A stretch of 5,311 bases of DNA from Rhodospirillaceae bacterium UBA4479 (GCA_002389175.1 DGNZ01000011.1:1-5311); one strand, 5' to 3'. Shown: positions 1 to 5,311, numbered from the stretch's first letter. A program made the numbers and translations. The notes: generated from the letters alone by a model not told the origin.

Positions 1-1201
1 CAACGAACGCAGTTTGCAAGCCGACGTTGCCCCAGGCGAAGCAAATATTGTCCTCCCCGAACCCACCCAGAACGACGAGTGGCCTATGACTGGCGGTTTC
101 GCCAATCATTCAATGCACCATATTGCCGTCAGCGATACCCTATCCGAAATTTGGAGTTCTGATATTGGTAGCGGCGCAGATGACGAACACCGATTTGTCG
201 GCCCACCAATTGTTGCTGCGGGACGCATCTATACCATGGACACGGATTCCGAAGTCCGGGCCTTTAGCATCGAAGATGGCGACCGCATTTGGTCTACTGA
301 TTTAGAAGACGAATACGACGATGAAGGCCACATCGGTGGCGGTTTAGCATATGAGCGCGATCGCATTTTTGTGTCCACAGGTTACGGTGTGGTCTTTGCA
401 CTGAATGCGACTACGGGTGAAATCATCTGGTCCGAAAATACCAAAATTCCGTTGCGCGCTGCACCAACTGTGCGCGGTGGCCGGGTGTTTATCTCAACCG
501 TCGACAATACCTTGCTTGCACTTGATGCGCGCGATGGATCAACATTGTGGACGCATTCCGGCGCCCAAGAGACTGCCAGCCTTCTCGGCAGTGCCAGCCC
601 TGCCGTCGAAAGCGGGATCGTCATTGTGCCTTATACCTCGGGCGAGCTGTTTGCACTTCGCACCGACACGGGTCGGGTGTTGTGGCAGGACAATCTGGTT
701 TCAATCCGTCGGACAGACGCTGTTGCATCGCTTTCGCAAATTCGCGGGCGCCCCCTTATCGATCGGGGCCGCGTCATCGCCATCAGCCACGCTGGCGTCA
801 TGGCAGCCATTGATCTACGCACCGGCAGGCGTATCTGGTCGCGCCAAATTGGTGGCGCTGAAAGCCCTTGGGTTGCCGGCGACTTCGTTTTCACAATCAC
901 AAACGATAACGAATTGATCGCGGTATCTCGTGATGATGGCAAGGTGCTATGGGTATTAGGCTTGCCAAAATTTGAAGATCCTGAAGACCAAGAAGATCCC
1001 ATCACCTGGACGGGGCCGTTGTTGGTCAGCGACCGCTTAATTGTCGCGGGCTCCACGGGTGAAGCATTGGCCGTTTCTCCCTACACTGGGCGCCTAATGG
1101 GAATTGAAGAGTTACCTGATGGCATTGCCGTTCCACCAATTTCAGCCGGCGGCTTTGTTTTCTTTCTTGCCGACGATGCAGAGCTCGCGGCATATCGCTA
1201 G
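1..1201 (+). CDS. bamB: Outer membrane protein assembly factor BamB, 5'-partial (beta-propeller lipoprotein)
   Basis: BamB is the periplasmic, lipid-anchored beta-propeller subunit of the BAM complex, which folds and inserts outer-membrane beta-barrel proteins; it scaffolds BamA. The reading frame is open from base 2, so the gene begins upstream; the TTG at 14 is only an internal leucine codon. The signal peptide and lipobox cysteine are therefore not visible. About 399 residues remain. They start with an acidic stretch and a DEWPMTGG segment typical of alphaproteobacterial BamB, followed by PQQ-type propeller repeats of the form hydrophobic strand, A-L-D-x-x-T/D-G-x-x-x-W. The blade tryptophans fall near visible residues 51, 97, 143, 183, 228, 279 and 317, with a degenerate last blade (TGRLMG) near 365 and a closing strand (FVFFLADDAELAAYR) before the TAG stop. 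This agrees with an eight-bladed propeller. The gene is followed 30 bases later by der, a conserved pairing, so cotranscription is likely. Other PQQ-like propellers (dehydrogenases) lack this N-terminal segment and context. Confidence 0.9.
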   Translation, partial: NERSLQADVAPGEANIVLPEPTQNDEWPMTGGFANHSMHHIAVSDTLSEIWSSDIGSGADDEHRFVGPPIVAAGRIYTMDTDSEVRAFSIEDGDRIWSTDLEDEYDDEGHIGGGLAYERDRIFVSTGYGVVFALNATTGEIIWSENTKIPLRAAPTVRGGRVFISTVDNTLLALDARDGSTLWTHSGAQETASLLGSASPAVESGIVIVPYTSGELFALRTDTGRVLWQDNLVSIRRTDAVASLSQIRGRPLIDRGRVIAISHAGVMAAIDLRTGRRIWSRQIGGAESPWVAGDFVFTITNDNELIAVSRDDGKVLWVLGLPKFEDPEDQEDPITWTGPLLVSDRLIVAGSTGEALAVSPYTGRLMGIEELPDGIAVPPISAGGFVFFLADDAELAAYR

Positions 1202-1216
1202 TTCCCTTTTGGGAAC
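1201..1216 (+). promoter_or_regulatory. Perfect 6-bp hairpin between bamB and der
   Basis: GTTCCC and GGGAAC form a perfect inverted repeat around a TTTT loop, beginning on the last base of the bamB stop codon. No T-run follows, so it does not look like a standard intrinsic terminator. It may protect the 3' end of bamB mRNA from exonucleases, or modulate read-through into der. A second, shorter pairing, CCCT (1216-1219) with AGGG (1223-1226), would hide the der ribosome binding site and competes with the first hairpin for base 1216. The repeat is seen directly; the function is inferred. Confidence 0.5.
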
Positions 1217-1222
1217 CCTCAT

Positions 1223-1226
1223 AGGG
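1223..1226 (+). promoter_or_regulatory. Ribosome binding site of der
   Basis: AGGG lies five bases before the ATG at 1232 and is the only purine-rich anti-Shine-Dalgarno match in the gap. It supports the ATG at 1232 as the der start, which also gives a protein beginning a few residues before the first P-loop, as in the family. Confidence 0.55.
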
Positions 1227-1231
1227 CAATC

Positions 1232-2620
1232 ATGACCTTTACAATCGCTATCATCGGACGCCCAAATGTGGGCAAATCTACCCTTTTCAATCGATTGGTT
1301 GGGAAGCGTTTGGCCATTGTCGACGACACCCCCGGCGTCACCCGTGACCGCCGCGAAGGTGAAGGCAACATCAGCGATATCTCGTTTCGCCTGTTCGATA
1401 CGGCAGGCTTAGAAGACGTCATCGACGATAGCATTGAAAGTCGCATGCGCGAGCAAACAGAGCGTGCTGTGGGCGATGCCGATGTTGCCTTGTTGTTGAT
1501 CGATGGTCGTGTTGGCGTAACGCCGACGGATGAACACTTCGCCAATTGGCTACGACGCCAAAAAGTTCCGGTCATAGTGGGTGTTAATAAATGCGAGGGT
1601 AATCAAGGCGAGAGCGGCCGCCTAGAGGCATATAGTTTTGGACTTGGCGAGCCGATCGCTTTATCTGCCGAGCACGGTCAAGGTCTCGATGGTTTATACG
1701 ATGCACTGATCCCACATCACGAAGCGGCGCAAGCGAAACTCGATGCAAATCGCGACCAAGAGGATATCTTTGAGGATCGTGGTGAAGAATCCGACGACGA
1801 AGAAGTCATCTCTCGTCCCATGCAGCTTGCGATCGTCGGACGACCTAATGTCGGCAAATCCACCTTGGTCAACCAATTGCTGGGTTCCGAGCGCATGCTC
1901 ACCGGCCCAGAGGCCGGTATTACCCGCGATTCCATCGCCACCGATTGGACTTGGGATGGGCGCGATATCAAACTGGTTGATACAGCGGGCCTACGACGCC
2001 GTGCACGTGTGCATGAAAAACTTGAACATCTATCCGTCAATGACACGTTTCGAGCCATTCAGTATGCGCAGATCGTTGTGCTTGTGCTCGACGCCGACCA
2101 ACCGCTTGAGAAACAAGATCTGACCATCGCCCGAAGAGTTGTCGATGAAGGTCGTGGCTTGGTCATCGCAATCAACAAGTGGGATGCGGTCAAAGATCGC
2201 GCAGCGGCTTTGCAATTGGTAAACGATCGCCTGCAAACATCATTACCCCAAATACGCGGCGTTAAAATCGTCACGATATCTGCCAAAACGGGCAAGGGTG
2301 TCGATCGATTATTGCCCGCTGTTTTTGATGTCTTTGATACTTGGAACACGCGGGTCCCAACGGGTGCATTGAACCGTTGGCTATCAGGGATGCTCGAAGC
2401 ACATCCGCCCCCCATGGGAACCCACGGCAAACGGTTGACCATACGTTACGCCACACAAATCAAAGCGCGTCCACCGACGTTTGCGTTATTCTCCTCGACC
2501 GTTGGTAAGCTCTCAGACAGCTACCTGCGCTATTTGACGAATGGTCTTCGGGATGATTTTGGCCTAGATGGTGTCCCCATTCGGATCATCACGCGGTCTG
2601 GCAAAAACCCGTTTATCTAA
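1232..2620 (+). CDS. der: Ribosome assembly GTPase Der (EngA)
   Basis: Der is an essential cytoplasmic GTPase with two tandem G domains and a C-terminal KH-like domain; it acts in maturation of the 50S ribosomal subunit. At 462 residues it has the usual length. G domain 1 shows the P-loop GRPNVGKS (9-16), DTPGVTRD (32-39), DTAG (56-59), the base-specificity motif as NKCE (119-122) and SAEHG (145-149). An acidic linker spans about 171-195. G domain 2 repeats the set: GRPNVGKS (203-210), GITRD (229-233), DTAG (250-253), NKWD (315-318) and SAKTG (350-354). The KH-like domain runs from about 375 and includes the conserved ARPPTFALF segment and a RSGKNPF end. NKCE instead of NKxD in domain 1 is, to my knowledge, common in alphaproteobacterial Der, so it is not a defect. 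No frameshift or missing motif is seen. The gene follows bamB closely and converges on the minus-strand cassette with only five bases between stop codons. Confidence 0.98.
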   Translation: MTFTIAIIGRPNVGKSTLFNRLVGKRLAIVDDTPGVTRDRREGEGNISDISFRLFDTAGLEDVIDDSIESRMREQTERAVGDADVALLLIDGRVGVTPTDEHFANWLRRQKVPVIVGVNKCEGNQGESGRLEAYSFGLGEPIALSAEHGQGLDGLYDALIPHHEAAQAKLDANRDQEDIFEDRGEESDDEEVISRPMQLAIVGRPNVGKSTLVNQLLGSERMLTGPEAGITRDSIATDWTWDGRDIKLVDTAGLRRRARVHEKLEHLSVNDTFRAIQYAQIVVLVLDADQPLEKQDLTIARRVVDEGRGLVIAINKWDAVKDRAAALQLVNDRLQTSLPQIRGVKIVTISAKTGKGVDRLLPAVFDVFDTWNTRVPTGALNRWLSGMLEAHPPPMGTHGKRLTIRYATQIKARPPTFALFSSTVGKLSDSYLRYLTNGLRDDFGLDGVPIRIITRSGKNPFI

Positions 2621-2625
2621 GCCAA
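2621..2625. other. Five-base convergent junction with no visible terminator
   Basis: The der TAA (2618-2620) and the TAA of the minus-strand oxygenase gene (2626-2628) face each other across five bases. I found no hairpin followed by a T-run on either strand around 2560-2700. Transcripts from both sides must therefore end inside the opposing gene, or stop by Rho or polymerase collision. The layout is seen directly; the transcript overlap is inferred. Confidence 0.7.
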
Positions 2626-3465
2626 TTATGCGAGCAACAACGGCTTTGCATCATCAGCCAGGGAACGTGTTCCATCCAATGATGTGAACCAGTGTCGAGG
2701 CGTCTCAGGGGCCTCACCATCCACATTGGGTGCGGCTTCACCACTTCTGACATCGGATAAGAAAACAATCCGTAATTCAAAATTCAGGCGCGCGCGATCC
2801 GTTGTATTTGGAACACTGGCATGCAGGTGTGCACCAGAGAAAAGTGCCGCTTGTCCGACCTCGGGCACCAGCCTTTTGGCCGTTCCTATATCATGAACCA
2901 CTGATGATGTTGGCAATAACGGATAGTCACCAACATTTCCACGTGCACGCCAGGCCCGCAGTTCGTCCAAGGACCACGTTTTACTGTTATTCGGCACATA
3001 GTTGTCGAAAAGCACAGGCCAGACGGCGACTGTATTGTTGTCAGTCACAGTTTTTAACGGCGCCCATACATTGATTTGCTCATATAAGTTTGAGCCCCAG
3101 GTATCACGATGCGCTGCCAACGGAGCCAATGGAAAAGTCAGTGCATCATTGTCCGGCGGTGCAATTCGCAATTTGAGGGTATCAAAATAAGCATCATCTG
3201 AATTCGCCCCCCATTCTTCGAGTAATTTATCCACCAGATGGCGAATGCCAGAATCTTCGTTGAACGCTTTCCTAAGTGCGATAACCCGCGCGCGATAATC
3301 AGTGGCATCTATCTCGCGGTGTGCGGTTTCAACGTCCATCCCAAAAAAACCATTTTCGACCATGTGGGTTGCATGGGAAATAAGCTTATTCAGGGATGGG
3401 GCACCAACTTCAAAGATTTCCCCTGCGAACAGTTCACGGCGCGCGGATGGCGATAACGCTGACAT
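2626..3465 (-). CDS. PhyH-like Fe(II)/2-oxoglutarate-dependent dioxygenase, substrate unknown
   Basis: This probably encodes a cytoplasmic Fe(II)/2-oxoglutarate oxygenase of the phytanoyl-CoA dioxygenase (PhyH) type. Enzymes of this class couple decarboxylation of 2-oxoglutarate to oxidation, usually hydroxylation, of a second substrate. In the 279-aa product the iron triad reads H119-x-D121 (in AHRDTWG) and distal H215 (in HLHASVPN). R226, eleven residues after H215, is placed to bind the 2-oxoglutarate carboxylate, and the order H-A-S-x-P-N-x-T-x-x-x-R matches the PhyH C-terminal motif. An aspartate in H-x-D favours a hydroxylase over a halogenase. I chose the ATG at 3465 because a GGGGGG tract lies seven bases upstream and the gap to the preceding gene is then four bases. 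The frame stays open further upstream (ATG at 3543 and 3537, TTG at 3546), but those starts would overlap the preceding gene by about 70-80 bases. It is the last gene of the cassette. The substrate cannot be told; a role linked to the neighbouring MoaD-like and FAD proteins is inference. Confidence 0.75.
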   Translation of the reverse strand: MSALSPSARRELFAGEIFEVGAPSLNKLISHATHMVENGFFGMDVETAHREIDATDYRARVIALRKAFNEDSGIRHLVDKLLEEWGANSDDAYFDTLKLRIAPPDNDALTFPLAPLAAHRDTWGSNLYEQINVWAPLKTVTDNNTVAVWPVLFDNYVPNNSKTWSLDELRAWRARGNVGDYPLLPTSSVVHDIGTAKRLVPEVGQAALFSGAHLHASVPNTTDRARLNFELRIVFLSDVRSGEAAPNVDGEAPETPRHWFTSLDGTRSLADDAKPLLLA

Positions 3466-3469
3466 GGGT

Positions 3470-3769
3470 TTACCCCCCGCCTCGATGATACGCGCGGTCA
3501 AAGCGTTGCATAAATGCTGTCCTTGCATCCTCGTCATACCCATCAAAGATCAGCGTGACGGGCGTCGTCGGGATCCGCATCAAGGCAATCTGGCGAACCG
3601 CTTCATCGCCAAGCTCGATATGGATACGATGACCGTGATCGTTTTCGACATCCACTGTATTTCCGTGTACGTGAAATCGATGCGATCCCACTGCCTGGGG
3701 AAGCAGTCGCACAAACTCATGATGGGTAATCCCCATTTGCTTCGTGATGGTCGTCTTTTTCTGACTCAT
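3470..3769 (-). CDS. Unrecognised 99-aa histidine-rich protein with C-terminal Gly-Gly-Gly
   Basis: I do not recognise this family by name. From the ATG at 3769 the product has 99 residues, with no signal peptide or membrane segment, so it is probably cytoplasmic. It looks compact: a helix (HHEFVRLLPQAV, about 16-27), a strand pair rich in histidine (FHVHGN at 32-37, HGHRIHIEL at 45-53), a basic/hydrophobic segment (VRQIALMRIP, 58-67), a strand (VTLIFDGY, 71-78), a helix (TAFMQRFDRAY, 84-94) and the tail HRGGG. Nine of 99 residues are histidine, with H-x-H and H-G-H-x-x-H spacing that could bind a metal. The frame extends upstream to a TTG at 3835, but that would overlap the MoaD-like gene by 50 bases. 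The ATG at 3769 is preferred, although no strong ribosome binding site precedes it, which suggests translational coupling. It lies 16 bases after the MoaD-like gene and four before the oxygenase gene. A partner or accessory of either protein is plausible but unproven. Confidence 0.75.
   Translation of the reverse strand: MSQKKTTITKQMGITHHEFVRLLPQAVGSHRFHVHGNTVDVENDHGHRIHIELGDEAVRQIALMRIPTTPVTLIFDGYDEDARTAFMQRFDRAYHRGGG
3473..3478 (-). promoter_or_regulatory. G6 tract: ribosome binding site of the oxygenase gene inside the preceding gene
   Basis: On the minus strand GGCGGGGGGTAAACCCATG holds six consecutive G just before the TAA (3472-3470) of the 99-aa gene and seven bases before the ATG at 3465. 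The tract encodes the last two glycines of the upstream protein and is also the only plausible Shine-Dalgarno for the oxygenase, implying translational coupling. It decides the downstream start. As a homopolymer next to a stop codon it is also a possible slippage site (see findings). Confidence 0.55.
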
Positions 3770-3789
3770 GAAAACGCCAAATACATCAT
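3766..3789 (-). other. Seven-codon mini reading frame bridging two genes
   Basis: ATG ATG TAT TTG GCG TTT TCA TGA starts inside the stop of the MoaD-like gene (four-base ATGA overlap, 3789-3786) and ends inside the start of the 99-aa gene (second ATGA overlap, 3769-3766). The 99-aa gene lacks a good ribosome binding site, so this frame could hand terminating ribosomes from one gene to the next. It may also be chance. No protein function is claimed for the peptide MMYLAFS. Confidence 0.25.
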
Positions 3790-4037
3790 CCGCCCGCAAC
3801 AGGTGGCCAGATCGCCAAGTGGTCTCCGGCTTCAAGCTTGGTCGTCCCGCGCTCGTCAGGGGCGATATAAACCCCGTTGATCAGGACCATGTGACACATT
3901 TTTTCAGGGACACCCAGACGATGAATGATCTGGGTTGGTGAGATATCGTCAGAAACCTCAACATCGGCCTCGTTCTTAACGGCGCCCGCAGGCAGATATT
4001 CCGCCAACGAGGCATAGAGCTTCACGCGTACTTTCAT
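3786..4037 (-). CDS. MoaD/ThiS-like ubiquitin-fold sulfur-carrier protein
   Basis: This is a small beta-grasp protein of the MoaD/ThiS family. Members are adenylated by a MoeB/ThiF-type enzyme at a C-terminal Gly-Gly, turned into thiocarboxylates, and donate sulfur, classically to build molybdopterin. The 83 residues cover the whole fold: first strand and helix (MKVRVKLYASLAEYLP, 1-16), a middle helix (SPTQIIHRLGVP, 33-44), the strand with VLINGVYI (51-58), and the signature LEAGDHLAIWPPVAGG (68-83), with the Gly-Gly exactly at the end. MoaD-like paralogues sit beside tungsten/molybdenum aldehyde oxidoreductase genes in many bacteria and are thought to serve pterin cofactor supply there. It lies 17 bases after the FAD oxidoreductase gene, which fits that context. 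No MoaE or MoeB gene is nearby, so a dedicated cassette paralogue is more likely than the housekeeping MoaD; I give no symbol for this reason. ThiS or another sulfur carrier is the alternative. Confidence 0.88.
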   Translation of the reverse strand: MKVRVKLYASLAEYLPAGAVKNEADVEVSDDISPTQIIHRLGVPEKMCHMVLINGVYIAPDERGTTKLEAGDHLAIWPPVAGG

Positions 4038-4038
4038 T

Positions 4039-4056
4039 TTAAAGCATTCAGTCCTT
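4039..4056 (-). promoter_or_regulatory. Ribosome binding site and two-codon frame before the MoaD-like gene
   Basis: AAGGA (4056-4052) overlaps the TAA of the FAD gene but lies 14 bases before the MoaD-like ATG at 4037, farther than usual. It is four bases before another ATG (4047-4045) that opens the frame ATG CTT TAA, whose stop ends at 4039, one base before the real start. Ribosomes could start at the Met-Leu frame and re-initiate, or simply use the long spacing. The arrangement is seen directly; its use is inferred. Confidence 0.3.
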
Positions 4057-5299
4057 AGTGCGCGCAGTCGATATACGCGTCTGCAATCAAGTGTGGGTCA
4101 GCCATCAGTTTCTGTTTCCAGTCACCAAGAGGCATTTCGGTTTGGATCAAACCACGTAGGACGCCAATTTGATCCGTCCGGCCCAGCGATAGCGCGCCGA
4201 TGATCTTATCGCCATCAAATTCGAGGCGCATATAACGAAAATTATCCGGATCATGCGCTTCGGCAAAATCCCCACCTTCGACGCCATCCCACTTGCCGAA
4301 ACTGGCAGAAATCAAACCAACGGTGTCCAGGACGTTCATATTCAGGCTGCCTTTGAACGGCGCAACTGAACCCGCCATATTCATGCCTGCAATACGACCA
4401 TGATCAACGGCGGTCGGCTGAACAGCATGTACAGCCCATTCACCTGTCGAGAAATCAATACCCTGGGCACAGTCACCCGCCGCGTAAATATTCTCGTCAG
4501 AAGACCGCATATACTCATCAACGATGATGCCCTGATCAGATTTTAAACCTGCCCCATCAAGGAAGCCAATGTTTGATTTCACGCCAGTCGCAACAACCAC
4601 CAAGTGCGCTGGGATTTGCTCTCCGTTATCCAGATCAACCAACAGGCTGTCAGGATTTTCACCAGATGATTCAAGCTTTGTGACACGGGTCGAGGTCAGG
4701 ACATTCACTCCCTTTTCGATGCACCATGCTTTGACCATATTTCCGGCTGCCGCATTCATCATACGTGGCACCATGCGATCCTCGGCCTCTACGACCGTCA
4801 GGTTCACACCACGCTCGGCCAATGCTTCTAAAATGATACAACCGATAAAGCCCGCCCCCATCAGGACCACATCTGCACCTTTTTCCGCAAGACGCGCGAT
4901 ATTGCGGCAATCTTCGAGCGTCCAGCAATGATGCACACCCGGCAAATCAAGACCATCAACAGGTGGGCGGAGTGGGCTCGCGCCTGTCGCAATTAACAGT
5001 TTCTCATAAGACTGTTCGGAACCATCCGACAACTTCACGACCTTGGCCGCGGCGTCGACACTATCGACTGTTCCCTGACGGTAGGTGATTTTTTGCGCGC
5101 CATAATGATCATCATCTTTGCGAAGATAAGTTCCTTCTTCTTCGATGATTCCGGTTAACACATAAGGGATCGCCATACGTGAATACGGCGGCTCTGGCTC
5201 GCCACCGATCATCACAACTTCACCACTTGGATCCGTTTTACGAAGTGTGTCAGCCGCTGTAACGCCAGCGGGTCCGGCACCGATGATCACATAAGTCAT
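4055..5299 (-). CDS. FAD-dependent NAD(P)H oxidoreductase (Pyr_redox_2), possible AOR-type electron-transfer subunit
   Basis: This flavoprotein of the two-dinucleotide-binding-domain superfamily probably passes electrons between NAD(P)H and a protein partner in the cytoplasm. The 414-aa product begins with the FAD motif GAGPAG (7-12). GEPEPPYSRMAIPYVL (33-48) follows, as in NirB-like and ferredoxin reductase-like enzymes, with no C-x4-C redox disulfide, so it is not a disulfide reductase. Next come ATGASP (104-109), the NAD(P) motif GAGFIG (148-153) with E171 ending the second strand, ATG (237-239) and the FAD-closing YAAGDC (272-277). The C-terminal domain (about 300-414) includes DKIIGALSLG, typical of the NirB-like group. 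The ATG at 5299 is preceded by GGAG (5310-5307) at seven bases. The next gene, MoaD-like, is 17 bases downstream. Bacterial tungsten aldehyde oxidoreductases have an FAD/NADH subunit of about this size, and MoaD-like genes nearby, so that role is my leading inference. A ferredoxin or nitrite reductase partner is the alternative. Confidence 0.9.
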   Translation of the reverse strand: MTYVIIGAGPAGVTAADTLRKTDPSGEVVMIGGEPEPPYSRMAIPYVLTGIIEEEGTYLRKDDDHYGAQKITYRQGTVDSVDAAAKVVKLSDGSEQSYEKLLIATGASPLRPPVDGLDLPGVHHCWTLEDCRNIARLAEKGADVVLMGAGFIGCIILEALAERGVNLTVVEAEDRMVPRMMNAAAGNMVKAWCIEKGVNVLTSTRVTKLESSGENPDSLLVDLDNGEQIPAHLVVVATGVKSNIGFLDGAGLKSDQGIIVDEYMRSSDENIYAAGDCAQGIDFSTGEWAVHAVQPTAVDHGRIAGMNMAGSVAPFKGSLNMNVLDTVGLISASFGKWDGVEGGDFAEAHDPDNFRYMRLEFDGDKIIGALSLGRTDQIGVLRGLIQTEMPLGDWKQKLMADPHLIADAYIDCAH

Positions 5300-5306
5300 G
5301 AGAAAT

Positions 5307-5310
5307 CTCC
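5307..5310 (-). promoter_or_regulatory. Ribosome binding site of the FAD oxidoreductase gene
   Basis: GGAG on the minus strand, seven bases before the ATG at 5299, fixes that start. The start itself reads ATGA, so a gene further upstream could end at the TGA (5298-5296) with a four-base overlap. Only 12 bases upstream are visible, so this cannot be tested, and no promoter for the cassette is in the window. Confidence 0.65.
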
Positions 5311-5311
5311 A

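Noticed and set aside
405..1056. Long alternative frames inside bamB on both strands (405-917 plus, 631-1056 minus)
   Set aside because: They overlap an unbroken propeller-repeat coding sequence and show no domain of their own.
1586..1597. NKCE in place of NKxD in the first Der G domain, as a possible loss of guanine specificity
   Set aside because: Glutamate at this place is, to my knowledge, usual in alphaproteobacterial Der proteins, and all other motifs are intact.
1256..1861. Near-identical DNA segments at about 1256-1279 and 1838-1861
   Set aside because: They encode the two GRPNVGKS P-loops of Der. The repeat follows from the ancient tandem G-domain duplication and is not a mobile or regulatory repeat.
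2662..2673. Inverted repeat GGAAC-GT-GTTCC near the convergent junction
   Set aside because: It is only five base pairs with a two-base loop, lies inside the oxygenase coding region and has no T-run, so it is a poor terminator or operator candidate.
3466..3546. 27-residue N-terminal extension of the oxygenase (TTG at 3546, ATG at 3543 or 3537)
   Set aside because: It would overlap the 99-aa gene by about 70-80 bases and has no good ribosome binding site, whereas the ATG at 3465 has a G6 tract at suitable spacing.
3770..3835. Upstream TTG start for the 99-aa gene
   Set aside because: It would overlap the MoaD-like gene by 50 bases and has no supporting ribosome binding site; the added residues look like an out-of-frame reading of the MoaD-like C-terminus.
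3302..3880. 192-codon open frame on the plus strand
   Set aside because: It starts with GTG, lies opposite three genes that show recognisable motifs or tight operon spacing, has no recognisable domain and a composition unlike a folded protein. It is a shadow of minus-strand coding.

Overview
The window looks like chromosomal DNA from an alphaproteobacterium, possibly of the Rhodospirillales kind. The evidence is the outer-membrane assembly gene bamB directly followed by the GTPase gene der, an order common in that class, and a Der C-terminus of the alphaproteobacterial type. Base composition is close to balanced by eye. The genus cannot be named from this sequence. The window is almost fully coding, no non-coding stretch reaches 300 bases, and no tRNA, rRNA, CRISPR array, insertion sequence or prophage gene was seen.

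Plus strand, 1-2620: the 3' part of bamB (beta-propeller lipoprotein of the BAM complex, N-terminus outside the window), then a 30-base gap holding a perfect 6-bp hairpin and the der ribosome binding site, then a complete der (two-GTPase-domain ribosome assembly factor). These are housekeeping genes, probably cotranscribed.

Minus strand, 5299 down to 2626: a tightly packed four-gene cassette read towards der. In transcription order it encodes (1) a 414-aa FAD/NAD(P)H oxidoreductase, (2) an 83-aa MoaD/ThiS-like ubiquitin-fold protein ending in Gly-Gly, (3) an unrecognised, histidine-rich 99-aa protein ending in Gly-Gly-Gly, and (4) a 279-aa protein with the iron and 2-oxoglutarate motifs of a PhyH-like dioxygenase. 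Gaps are 17, 16 and 4 bases, so this is almost certainly one transcript. The FAD subunit plus MoaD-like pair recalls the accessory genes of bacterial tungsten/molybdenum aldehyde oxidoreductases (AOR family). If so, the catalytic subunit and ferredoxin should lie just beyond position 5311. That is inference, since neither is in the window.

The most unusual part is the 3' end of the cassette. A MoaD-like protein, a histidine-rich small protein with a second glycine tail, and a 2-oxoglutarate oxygenase are linked by tiny overlapping reading frames. A G6 tract serves at once as the glycine codons of one gene and the ribosome binding site of the next. Loss of one G in that tract would fuse the last two genes in frame.
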